This document shows positions 13,015 through 22,990 of a DNA stretch of 64,000 nucleotides, piece by piece; position 1 is the stretch's first letter; each line of letters starts with the position of its first letter. Under the pieces are notes generated by a model. That model had not been told where the DNA came from. It made no database searches and saw only the letters and a list, made by a program, of their open reading frames with translations. The position numbers were made by a program, and so were the translations under genes. Source of the stretch: Tubiluchus corallicola (taxonomy: Eukaryota > Priapulida > Priapulimorpha > Priapulimorphida > Tubiluchidae); the NCBI GenBank assembly GCA_030141605.1, contig JAQGDQ010000584.1, forward strand, positions 1-64,000, given 5' to 3'.

Positions 13015-13228
13015 CATGATTTGCAGTTAAGTTGTTGAGCAATTAATTGCATGATTGGCAGTTCAATTGTTCAGCACTTATGTACATAATTCGCAATTAA
13101 GTTGTTCAGCACTTATGTACATGATTCGCAGTTAAGTTGTTCAGCACTTATGTACATGATTCGCAGTTAAGTTGTTTAGCACTTATGTACATGATTCGCA
13201 ACTAAGTTGTTCAGCACTTATGTACAAT
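13015..13228. repeat. 35-bp minisatellite, about 6 copies
   Basis: Units of GTTAAGTTGTTCAGCACTTA plus TGTACATGATTCGCA recur with few changes. Confidence 0.9.
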
Positions 13229-13299
13229 ATTATTACTTGAACAATCCAACCTAAGTACGCGCAAATAAAATATAGCACGTGAAAAGAGCCACACGTGCG

Positions 13300-13385
13300 A
13301 AAAAGGCAATACGAAGCCTGGATTCGAACAATGACCCTTAAGATAACAAGCTAAGTGCCACCAGATCATAAGCTTTATATTAAAC
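13300..13385 (-). mobile_element. Possible tRNA-derived SINE relic
   Basis: On the minus strand a B-box-like word (TTGTTCGAATCCA) lies downstream of an A-box-like TGGTGGCACTTAGC, spaced as in tRNA heads. The acceptor stem does not pair convincingly, so this is more likely a worn SINE head than a tRNA gene. Confidence 0.3.
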
Positions 13386-13624
13386 AGACAACACAAGCCT
13401 GCCACGAGGCTTCTATCGCCGATTGTAAATAAAAAGATACACCTACATAACCGAGATTATTATTATCCCACATTCAACCTAAATACCACGTGTCAGGCAG
13501 GGCAACAGCAGGTAGCCCGTCTGGTATAACCTGACCGCAGCATTGCATTTTGGCGATCTTCCAGACTGAAAGCAGAAGCATTATTGATTACACACTATGT
13601 GTCGCCTGGCCGCATAGATAGATA

Positions 13625-13980
13625 AGCATGTATGCATCTTTGGGGGTATGTATGTATTGTATGTGTATGCATGTAGATAGGCAGGTAGGTAAGTAAGTAA
13701 CTGATGGGTAGGTGGGTAGGTAAGTAGGTAGGTAGGCAGGCAGGCAAGTAGGTAAACGAAAGATAGATAGATTGATAGACAGTAGAGAGAGAGAAGGCAG
13801 GAAGGAGAGAGAGAGAGAGAGAGAGAGAGAGGAAGAGAGAGAGAGGAAGAGGGAGAGAAAGAGAAAGAAGAAAGTAGGCAGACAGAAAAAGAGGGAGAGA
13901 GAGTGAGCGAGGAAGAGAGAGAGAGAGAAAGAAGAAAGGAGGCAGACATAAAAAGAGGGAAAGAGAGAAAGAGAGAGATC
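13625..13980. repeat. GGTA-type and (GA)n purine microsatellite
   Basis: Tetranucleotide repeats of the AGGT/ATGT type (13640-13760) run into a (GA)n-rich purine tract. Overlapping Leu/Ser-rich frames are repeat artefacts. Confidence 0.9.
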
Positions 13981-14876
13981 ATAAATTATTGGATCATGGC
14001 TTAAATCTGTGGGGCACACCGGAAATAGCTGTGGCGTCGGAGATTTTTAAGTGGGATTCACTGACGGAGTTTTAATGTTTTTCTTCGGCTCATGTAGTAA
14101 AGAACCAAGGATCTCCCAAAACCCGCGACAACTCTCCCCGTCCCAAGCGAATCAGAAACTACATGAGGCTCTAGGTTTTGTTTATGTTAGAGGAAGCTTC
14201 CAGAATATCAATAACACTCTGAAATCAGATTCTTCCCATGACGTCATCACACAACCAGGATCAGGAATAATAAATAAAGGCGGAAAAACCCGACTAGATC
14301 GTAAGTGTGTCCGTATATATTGGGGTACAGTTTCACGCGAAAAAAGGGCAATATTTTGCATAGAGCACAGAGCCGGAAGAAGATATCTACAGTTATACGT
14401 GGGCGTTAGGGAAACCAGTGTATCGTAAACGGCTTCAGCAGAATAACGTTAGTAGACAAAGTTCGTAACGTGATTAAGTCTACTAAGCGTTTTGCGAATT
14501 GATTGTACGTGTAATTGTATATTGAATTGTAACTTGAATTATTTTGAATTTTGGACCTGTTGAATTAAACACCTGTTATCGAGCGATTATACTTTTGTAT
14601 ATCTAATAGGATGATGTAAATTGATAACTGTCTCTGCACTTTCTGGACTTTGCATATTTTAATTTTTTGTATTAACTAATGAATTGCGCGTATTTTTGAA
14701 CTAACCATCTATGTAGTTACATTCTTGAACTAACCAGCTCGTGTATATGTACTGTGGAACTGCAGCACCCCCTATTTTCGATAATATTCAATATAATGAT
14801 GTCTTTTTCTTTAGTTCTTTCTTTATAGTTGTACGGAACTAGAGCACGTGAGGGTAGTACTGCTTGCTTCACAGTC

Positions 14877-15230
14877 CGGAACAGTCCGCTCCAGCAATGC
14901 GGTTTGTCTGTTCTCATATCTGAGCCCAGGTAGAGAAAGTACTGTTGCTCACACAGTTTGTTGTCAGTTTTCACGTGCTCACCGTGAATGAATCATGCTT
15001 GAACTGTGACGATTTAGACTATTAACAATCAAAAAATAGTACTTTTTGTTTAGGATTTCATCAAGCTTATGTGTAAACTTTCGCCTGTTTTTTCTTGTTT
15101 AAAATTGCAATTATAAAATCATTAAATTTTACACATGTTTGTTTCATTTTACACGGAACTAAAATAATGGCTAAAAAATTTCTGAAGCAGCACCCCCACT
15201 AATTTTAGCTACGAGCCGCCACTGTTAACC
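14877..15230 (-). mobile_element. Dispersed 350-bp repeat, copy 1 (hAT-like end)
   Basis: This segment aligns along its length with 48160-48513. On the minus strand both begin CAGTGGCGGCT, a sequence typical of hAT transposon termini, and run through TAGCTAAAAT and TTTTTAGCCATT words to GAGCCCAGGTAGAGAAAG-type sequence on the plus strand. No coding capacity is seen. The opposite end is degenerate, so class assignment is tentative. Confidence 0.6.
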
Positions 15231-16203
15231 AGTTGTATGTGTATCTGTTCTCAACTAAAATGTATTTGTTACACAGTGGAAATACTCCGATCAGTAATAT
15301 TACTGCATGTTAATCCACTTAAAATAAATAAAGTTTATATATATTATGTAATTTTTAGAATGGTTGTGTACAGTATTACAGTATTTTGATGTTAAAGTTG
15401 AAAAAGGAATTACCTGCCCAGGATGCAATTTACATGTGAACTTGTGTCGTGATAATTTGATTCTAGTTAATTTAGCTAATATTTTGTCAAATAATTTTCT
15501 TTGGTCACTAAGCTAACTGGATTAAATAATTTAGGTAATTGATATGTTAGTTAAGCAAACAGATACTGAAAGTTGTAAAAAATATACGTAAATTCTGTTA
15601 AGTGTATAGTCTTGCAAATAGAGGGCGCATGTATGTATACATATATGCTCAAAATAAACAGTTATAATAATAATAATGTATTGATGAAGATAAAAAATGT
15701 CTTTTGCAGCAGAAAACTTTGCTGTTGTTTCTCCTTTGCGCTTGTCGAATGTCCAGCAAAATTTATCAAAAAAGATGCAGAATAAAATGTCTGAAAAGGA
15801 AGAAAAATCATGAGCCAGCAGTATAATTTACCTACCTACATTTGATTTTAAATTTTGCATTATTAGCAGAATGGTTGTGATAGCGGCATAATTATTTTTG
15901 TCACAGTAAAGTGGCGTTTATCTAGAATGCGGATGCGTTTTGGGGGATGTGAATAGATTAAATCGGTTTATTATTTTTCAATGACCCCGTTTATGCAGCT
16001 GCGTATACGTTATTCTTTTTCCGCAGATCTTCCGCATCTGTTCCGTGTAGAAAAACGCATCCGCATCTGGGCCGCACGGAGAAAACGCATCCGCGTCCGC
16101 ATGCTACATAAATGCCACTTAAGTCTGCAGTTCTAGATGATGAGTTTCTCAATAAAAACGCCATACCATGAAGTTTCATAGAATTTCTAGGTCTAACTCC
16201 GCT

Positions 16204-16638
16204 CTACTGGTCTTCAGGAGGCCAAATTATGAATGGTGGTCGAAGCGGTGGTGGATATATTATTTTGCGTTTTCCGTAACGAGAACGTCGACGGGAACGT
16301 CTTCCGTAACGAGAACGTCGGGGAGAACTTCCTCCATAATGATAACGTTGACGGGAAGGAGAGCGCCGACGGGAACGTCTTCCATAACGAGAACGTCGGC
16401 GAGAAGGAGAGCGCCGACGGGAACGTCTTCCATAACGAGAACGGGAACGTCTACTGGAACGTCGTCTCTCACTGCGAGAACGTGAGAGCGGAAAGCAAAG
16501 TTTGCAAAATTTTCACTAAATTGTTAATTAATTTAAGTGTCAGTTAAGTAATTCTTATAAATATCTTAGGCCTTAATCAACTGTAGTTTATTTGCGTTTT
16601 GGAGCTGTATAAACAACCCGTGTCTGCTTACCAGCCAT
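16204..16638 (-). CDS. Protamine-like Arg/Ser/Tyr-rich protein, copy 1 (degraded splice acceptor)
   Basis: Two-exon model. Exon 1 (16632-16638) codes M-A-G/V and ends at the donor GCTG|GTAAGC. Exon 2 (16204-16487) ends at TAG. The joined reading gives about 96 residues. After SRSRSERRRSS come near-repeats of GRRSRRRSPSRRRSRY, then an uncharged tail with PPPLRPPF and WPPEDQ. This resembles animal sperm protamines and protamine-like proteins, which replace histones in sperm nuclei. An RS-domain protein is the alternative. Copies 2 and 3 have TTCCAG at the acceptor, whereas this copy has TTCCGC, so the ancestral AG is lost. The next AG (TTCTCGCAG) would shift the frame to an unrelated Val/Asp-rich reading. 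The copy may be a pseudogene. An X-box and a CRE-like site lie upstream. Confidence 0.55.
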
Positions 16639-16744
16639 GTCCTTGTTTTACTCGATAAAGGGAGAGAAATCCAGCACCACGTTTCTCAGCCGAGTATCAG
16701 AATCAACTCTTCGGCTTCAGTGATGCCTCGGAGCAAGATGAACC

Positions 16745-16771
16745 GTTTCCATGGCAACGATTATGCGTCAC
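16745..16771 (-). promoter_or_regulatory. X-box plus CRE-like module, protamine-like copy 1
   Basis: The plus strand shows GTTTCCATGGCAAC (16745-16758), close to the RFX-factor X-box, followed by TGCGTCAC (16764-16771), the reverse complement of a TGACGCA CRE/AP-1-like site. The module starts 107 bp before the ATG. RFX2 and CREM act on spermatid genes in mammals. That they act here is inference. Confidence 0.6.
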
Positions 16772-16797
16772 CATACAATATGTGTCGTCATATGTCA

Positions 16798-18430
16798 TAG
16801 CAAGCATCACAGGGTTTATTTGTTCCAGTTCCCAATCCAGGCCTAAATGCAAACATCACAGGGTTTATTTGTTCCCGTTTCCAATGAAGGCCTAAACGCG
16901 AACATCACAAAGTTTATTTGTTCTAGTTCACAATCGAAGCCTAAAAGCAAACATCACAGGGATTCATTTGTTCCAGTTCACAATCGAGGCTTTAAAGCAA
17001 ACATCACAGGGTTTATTTGTTCCAGTTCCCAATCCAGGCCTAAAAGCGAACATCACAGGGTTTATTTGTTCCCGTTTCCAATGGAAGCCTAAACGCGAAC
17101 ATCACAAAGTTTATTTGTTCCAGTTCACAATCGAAGCCTAAAAGCAAACATCACAGGGTTTATTTGTTCCAGTTCACAATTGAGGTCCAAAAGCGAACAT
17201 CACAGGGTTTATTTGTTCCAGTTCACAATCGAGGCCTAAAAGAGAACATCACAGGGTTTATTTGTTCCAGTTCACAATCGAGGCCTAAAAGAGAACATCA
17301 CAATGTTTATTTGTTCCAGTTCACAATCGAGGCCTAAAAGCGAACATCACAAAGTTTATTTGTTCCAGTTCACAATCGAGGCCTAAAAGCGAACATCACA
17401 GGTGTTATTTGTTCCAGTTCCCAATTGAGGCCTAAAAGCGAACTTCACAAAGTTTATTTGTTCCAGTTCACAATCGAGGCCTAAAAGCGAACAGCACAAG
17501 GTTTATTTGTTCCAGTTCACAATCGAGGCCTAAAAGCGAACATCACAGGGTTTATTTGTTCCAGTTCCCAATCGCAGTCTACAAGCGAACATCACAATGT
17601 TTATTTGTTCCATTTCCCAATCGAGGTCTAAAAGCGAACATCACAAAGTTTATTTGTTCCAGTTCCCAATCCAGGCCTAAAAGCGAACATCACAGGGTTT
17701 ATTTGTTCCCGTTTCCAATGGAAGCCTAAACGCGAACATCACAAAGTTTATTTGTTCCAGTTCACAATCGAAGCCTAAAAGCAAACATCACAGGGTTTAT
17801 TTGTTCCAGTTCACAATTGAGGTCCAAAAGCGAACATCACAGGGTTTATTTGTTCCAGTTCACAATCGAGGCCTAAAAGAGAACATCACAGGGTTTATTT
17901 GTTCCAGTTCACAATCGAGGCCTAAAAGAGAACATCACAATGTTTATTTGTTCCAGTTCACAATCGAGGCCTAAAAGCGAACATCACAAAGTTTATTTGT
18001 TCCAGTTCACAATCGAGGCCTAAAAGCGAACATCACAGGTGTTATTTGTTCCAGTTCCCAATTGAGGCCTAAAAGCGAACTTCACAAAGTTTATTTGTTC
18101 CAGTTCACAATCGAGGCCTAAAAGCGAACAGCACAAGGTTTATTTGTTCCAGTTCACAATCGAGGCCTAAAAGCGAACATCACAGGGTTTATTTGTTCCA
18201 GTTCCCAATCGCAGTCTACAAGCGAACATCACAATGTTTATTTGTTCCATTTCCCAATCGAGGTCTAAAAGCGAACATCACAAAGTTTATTTGTTCCAGT
18301 TCCCAATCCAGGCCTAAAAGCGAGCATCACAGGGTTTATTTGTTCCAGTTTCCAATGGAGGCCTAAACGCGAACATCACAAAGTTTATTTGTTCCAGTTC
18401 ACAATTGAGGCTTAAAAACGAACATCTTGG
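16798..18430. repeat. 49-bp satellite array with a 637-bp (13-mer) higher-order repeat
   Basis: About 33 units of the type ACATCACAGGGTTTATTTGT plus TCCAGTTCACAATCGAGGCC plus TAAAAGCGA. The marker variant CCCAATCCAGG recurs at 17028, 17665 and 18302, exactly 637 bp (13 x 49) apart, and the order of variant units between markers is repeated. The array begins directly behind the copy 1 promoter. Confidence 0.95.
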
Positions 18431-18627
18431 GGTCTATTTTTTCTAGATCTACTGAGAAACACATTAAAATAAATAGCCGTTCATCTTTTCAAAAGAGCAC
18501 CCGTATAACAGAACTAAAAACATTTCCTTGCAACTGAGAAAAAGCAGCGAAAGACCTACTGGTCACTTGGTCAGCTGCCCCCAACTGTTAGAAAGTCACA
18601 TTTATCTAATGAATTGTATGAGATTAA

Positions 18628-18628
18628 G

Positions 18629-18662
<34 letters not shown>
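18628..18662. repeat. (TA)n microsatellite
   Basis: About 17 TA dinucleotides followed by mixed TA-rich sequence. Confidence 0.9.
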
Positions 18663-18664
<2 letters not shown>

Positions 18665-18689
18665 TAGACGTATATGTATATGTCTATGT

Positions 18690-19345
18690 ACATTGCGTCT
18701 TGTATGATTGCCTTTCTGTTAAGCTAGGTGCTGATCCCGCCTCACAATCGACGCCATAGTAATCCCTGCATTTGATCGAGTGCATGGATAATGGCTTGCA
18801 GCCTCCACATAGGGCGTGTAAGGCATGCTGATGTCCAATTCAGACTCGTATTACATTCATTAGATAGCTTTAATTTTCTGCATAAAATAAGTATGACGAC
18901 ACTGGTTGCAAAAATTATCACAACATTTATAATAATTACGATACAATTTCACAGATTTTTCACATAATCGCAATATAATAAAACCAGTACAATACAATAA
19001 GCCAAAACTTTATTAATTTTTTTTACCAAAGTTTAACAATTTCGTGCAAGTATGAAAGGTTGATTTTCCACTGTAGCTAAGCTCATCTGACGTTACAGTA
19101 AGGATGAAGATCGAAAACTTTTTGTGGCAGAAACATTTTCTCTTCTGCTTGCAAATTTGTCATTTCAATTTTGCTAGGGAGAATTTTCAATAATATTTCT
19201 GAGAAAGAAAAAAAATCATGTGTTAGTAAAGTGCTCTAAGTGCGATTTGAAATTTTGAATAACGGCATCATAACTGATGAGACGAAAAATAGGAAACAGC
19301 AAGCAATATACTGTTTTATCAAAGATGAATCAATTCTCGGCAGCA
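18690..19345. repeat. Segmental duplication, 3' flank of protamine-like copy 2
   Basis: Nearly colinear with 22090-22750, the 3' flank of copy 3. Shared words include GTTAAGCTAGGT, CTGATCCCGCCTCACAA and GCAGCCTCCACATAGGGCGT. A more diverged relative lies at about 15690-15820 next to copy 1. The cluster therefore arose by duplication of a block larger than the gene. Confidence 0.85.
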
Positions 19346-19731
19346 AAAAATTTTCCTTCAAAACGCCAGGGTACCCCAAAACTATCAGGAGTGTCGATTG
19401 TGATCCATGGAGGTCGTGCAGGAGACCGTCTACCAGAACGTCTTCCATAACGAGAACGTCGACGGGAAGGAGAGCGCCGACGGGAACGTCTTCCATAACG
19501 AGAACGTCGACTCGAACGGGATCGTCTACGGGAACGTCGTCTCTCACTGCGAGAAATTCCAACTGGAAAGCAGAGTTTATTAAAATCACACGGATTTCTT
19601 AATTGATTTCAACATCAGTTTCCTAATTCTCCTTATTACTGAAGGCATTAATTGCCTTAATGAAGGTTTATACTCTTATCTGCTTTTTGCTTATCTGCTA
19701 TAACATGTCTGTGTGCTTACTTACCAGCCAT
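19330..19731 (-). CDS. Protamine-like Arg/Ser/Tyr-rich protein, copy 2
   Basis: Exon 1 is 19725-19731 (ATGGCTG|GTAAGT). Exon 2 is 19330-19562 after the acceptor CTTTCCAG. The joined 240 nt encode 79 residues plus TGA. The N-terminal half is MAVGISRSERRRSRRRSRSS followed by RRSRYGRRSRRRSPSRRRS-type repeats. The C-terminal half is unrelated to the other copies (about residues 50-79, RPPWITIDTPDSFG then PWRFEGKFFAAEN). That tail overlaps DNA that lies downstream of the stop codon in copy 3, so an internal deletion seems to have joined the basic domain to former 3' flank. The splice sites are intact and the frame closes, so the gene could be functional. Nuclear DNA packaging is inferred from composition only. 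Confidence 0.6.
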
Positions 19732-19838
19732 GTTTTTCTTTGGTTGGTAAAAAGAGAAGAGTCCAACACCAACTTTTTCAGCCGAGCGTCAGACGGAGAA
19801 TCAACTCGTTTGTGTTAGTTCAAAAACAAACTTGAACA

Positions 19839-19865
19839 GTTTCCATGGCAACGATTGTACGTCAT
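19839..19865 (-). promoter_or_regulatory. X-box plus CRE module, protamine-like copy 2
   Basis: GTTTCCATGGCAAC (19839-19852) is identical to copy 1 although the surrounding 5' flank has diverged. TACGTCAT (19858-19865) follows, which is ATGACGTA on the coding strand, a good CRE. It starts 108 bp before the ATG. Confidence 0.65.
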
Positions 19866-20079
19866 CAATGCAATTGCATCATCCTGCATACGTTTCAATA
19901 TTTGCAGGGATTTTGCATAATGGTTTTAACGGACCCAGTTTTAAAATCGCGGGAATTTCTAAGAAAATGTTAGAGGAAATGAAAAGTAAAATAAGTCAGT
20001 GTAAAATCAAATATTTATTTTATCGCGCTGCATTAAATTTAACAGAATTACCGAAATTTATCTGCATGTTATTAACACA

Positions 20080-20455
20080 AACAACTGAGAGTCTCATACA
20101 TACCTTCATAATGTACAAGCTTGATAATTGCAATAGTTAATTTTTGGACTCCCTGAATATGAAAATCGCAAACAACAACTAATTCAGAACTCTGTTGGTC
20201 AGACCTCAGAATTCAGTGCTCATTATAAAAACTATGATAACATTATACCTGTTCTAAGAGAGTTACAATGGTTGCCCATAAAGTTCCAAATTCAATTTAA
20301 AATTCCTTGTATCACCTACAAAATACTACATGGTTTGGCACCTGCATACTTTACTGATCTTTCAACATGCCGTAGCATACGGCAAACACTTCGTTTTAAT
20401 GCTAATGAACAAATTAATTTACATCAGCCAATTCCTAATACAGTATTGCTATGAA
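20080..20455 (+). mobile_element. LINE reverse-transcriptase C-terminal relic, left part
   Basis: With small frame disruptions the plus strand reads IMYKLDNCNS, IPVLRELQWLPIKFQIQFK and ITYKILHGLAPAYFTDLS. This is the usual end of the reverse transcriptase region in CR1/L2/Rex-type non-LTR retrotransposons (SRLDYCNSLL, LHWLPV, YKALHGLAP). Stops and shifts make it a dead fragment. It resumes at about 21776 after an insertion. Confidence 0.8.
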
Positions 20456-21775
20456 TTTATTTTACAATAAGAAATTAAATGATAAGAATTTGGAATCAGA
20501 TTAATTACAACAGATTAGATCGTGACGAAGGTTATGCTGTTCGACCATAATGACTCACTCAGCTTGTACCTTGAATTTAATGTGTTAAGAATCAGAAGTT
20601 GATAGATTGCCGAGAATTGAGATATTAAATAAATTCGGTAGACCTGTAACGTAAATGAACTTTGAGAGTCAGGAAGTTTCATTAGTCCACATAGCTAGGA
20701 ATACGTTGGTACGAAGAAGAGCTAACTTCCGAATTAAATGGCCACTGGTCAAAGCTCTATTGTTCTAAGTCACACCAATAGTAGGTGACTGTCACTGTCC
20801 TATCGATAATTAGCCAAGAGCCTCAGGCTATATGCTATGGGCCCAAGGACAACAAATCGCTGTCCCCTCAGTATCAATGGGTACCATCAGAATCGATAGG
20901 AACCATCTTGGATGATCAGCCAAGTGAGCTCTTAACGTGTCACTGGCGAATGTCATGCCAAGTGACCTTCGATTCAAAAAGCCAGTGCAGAGAGCTTTGG
21001 GGGGGGGGGGTTGTTGACGTTTTGGGTGGCGAGACGAGAGGCGCTGCCGATAGCTGCGAGGTCTTCCAGAGAGACGTTCTTGGAGAAGAGACATTTTCTA
21101 TAGCTCAGCGTGGAGAAAAATTCTGCGTCGTTTGTTTATCAAACCTCTGGTGCCTAGAGTCTCGATTAGGAGTGTGGACCTGGCCAATTACCGTTGTTAG
21201 ATGGGCCAGGCCACAAGTTAAGTAACTTTACCATTATATTAGTTACGGTAACGGATCAACTTATTTGTAATAACTTGTATTTCGTGTGCAAGTGTTTGAG
21301 CATAACAGTTTAATACTTGAATATTAATCGGTATATTATTTGCAATATACCTCGTCTAGTTGTAAGCGCCCACAAGCACACAAGTTAAATAGTTGTAAAA
21401 GTATCAAATCGTAGATTGGTTTAATGTTTGGCAATTGTTTAATAAAAGTTATCATCACTGTTAATGCTTGTTGAATTGCTTTGCTGAGTTAGAAGTAATT
21501 GTAGTACATTCTCGTCAAAGACGCTATCTGCTTTTACGAACCTGGAGTATTCACATTTAAAAGGCTTATTACGGAAGCCAGCTTGATCACTCGAGAGATA
21601 AAGATCTATCTCACAACGCATATTTTCGGTTCGAGATTGTGTGGGAAATCATCATCGCCCTATCGATCAAACCTAAACTCTCGGAGTCGGACAATTGATC
21701 AATTACAAATTGATTGTCTTTAAGCGTGTGAATGAATGAATCAAATAATTAAATAAGCCGTTTGTATAAAAGCGC
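20456..21775. mobile_element. About 1.3-kb insertion splitting the LINE relic
   Basis: This stretch interrupts the LINE frame. The sequences at both junctions share AGTATT(G)CTATGA-like words, as for a target-site duplication, though imperfectly. It contains a poly-G run (20998-21010). On the minus strand at 20985-21095 there is an Arg-rich reading that could be a worn relic of the neighbouring protamine-like family. The class of the inserted element is not recognised. Confidence 0.45.
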
Positions 21776-22085
21776 AGCGATAGTATTCTATGATGAAGAG
21801 GCTTTTTCTCTCTGTGCTTCGAATCTCTGGAATAACTTACCTGTTGCTACATCTTCTACAAATTCATTAGATTGTTTTAAACAACGTCTTAAAACAGATT
21901 TGTTTAAATTGTACTTTTTATGATAAATTATCTTTTAATTTTTATTGTTTTTTAATTTTTAATGTCTTTTAAATTTTATGTGTCTGATAAATTTTAAATG
22001 TATTTCATTGCTCAGTATGCTGAGATTTTAAATGATGTTTTGGACTATATAAAGAGATTCTGCATTGTACACTGTTACTTACAAG
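21776..22085 (+). mobile_element. LINE relic, right part and 3' end
   Basis: Reads EEAFSLCASNLWNNLP and NSLDCFKQRLKTDLF, the usual final residues of CR1/L2/Rex-type ORF2 (RAFSVAAPRLWNSLP, FKSRLKTHLF). It is followed by an AT-rich 3' tail with GGACTATATAAA. Confidence 0.75.
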
Positions 22086-22089
22086 TATG

Positions 22090-22750
22090 TATATTGCATC
22101 TTGTATTATTGCTTTTCTGTTAAGCTAGGTACTGATCCCGCCTCACAACCGACGCCATAGTAATCCCTGAATGTGGTCGAGTGCACGGATAATGGCTTGC
22201 AGCCTCCACATAGGGCGTGTAAGGCATGCTGATGTCCAATTCAGACTCGTATTACATTCATTAAATGGCTTTAATTTTCTGCATAAAATACCATGACGAC
22301 ACTGGTTGCAAAAATTATCACAACATTTATAATAATTACGATACAATTTCACAGATTTTTCACATAATCGCAATATAATAAAACCAAAAAAAAATGCTTT
22401 AAGCCAAAACTTTATTAATTTTTTTTAACAAAGTTTAACAATTTCATGAAAGTATGAAAGGCTGATTTTTCACTGAAGCTAAGCTCATCTGACGTTACAG
22501 TAACGATGAAGATCGAAAACTTTTTTGTGACAGAAACTTTTTCCCTTCTGCTTGTATATTTGTCATTTCAATTTTGCTAGGGAGAATTTTCAATAATATT
22601 TCTGAAAAAGAAAAAAATCATGTGTTAGTAAAATGCTCTTCTAAGTGCGATTTAAAATTTTGAATAATGGCATCATAATTGATGAGACGAAAAATATGAA
22701 ACAGAAAGCAATATATTGTTTTATCAAAGATAAATCAATTCTCGCCAGCA
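22090..22750. repeat. Segmental duplication, 3' flank of protamine-like copy 3
   Basis: Partner of 18690-19345, with the same word order and small indels. Confidence 0.85.
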
Positions 22751-22990
22751 AGAAACTTTCCTTCAAAACAAATTTACGACTTCTCAGTGCATTTGTAACC
22801 AGTATCTTCATGTGCAATAGTAAAATGTGGTGTTTGATTGTAACTCCGGAAATGCTAATAAATTACGATACAATTTCATACATCATTGTAATTCAAAATA
22901 AATAACCTGCAATTCCAATTCATCATATATTCTCAGTAAGGATGTCATACCGTGAAGTTTTGCAGAGCTTGTATTTCGGCAGAGATGGAC

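Noticed and set aside
16260-16472. Val/Asp-rich minus-strand protein (MRDDVPVDVPV...)
   Set aside because: It is the shifted frame of the Arg/Ser exon of protamine-like copy 1. The basic frame fits the splice sites and closes in copies 2 and 3.
16233-16547. Asn/Val/Gly-rich plus-strand repeat protein (NVFHNENVGE units)
   Set aside because: Antisense frame of the same exon; the repeat is inherited from the Arg-coding strand.
16798-18430. CRISPR-like array
   Set aside because: The units are contiguous 49-bp tandem copies without unique spacers, in a eukaryotic genome.
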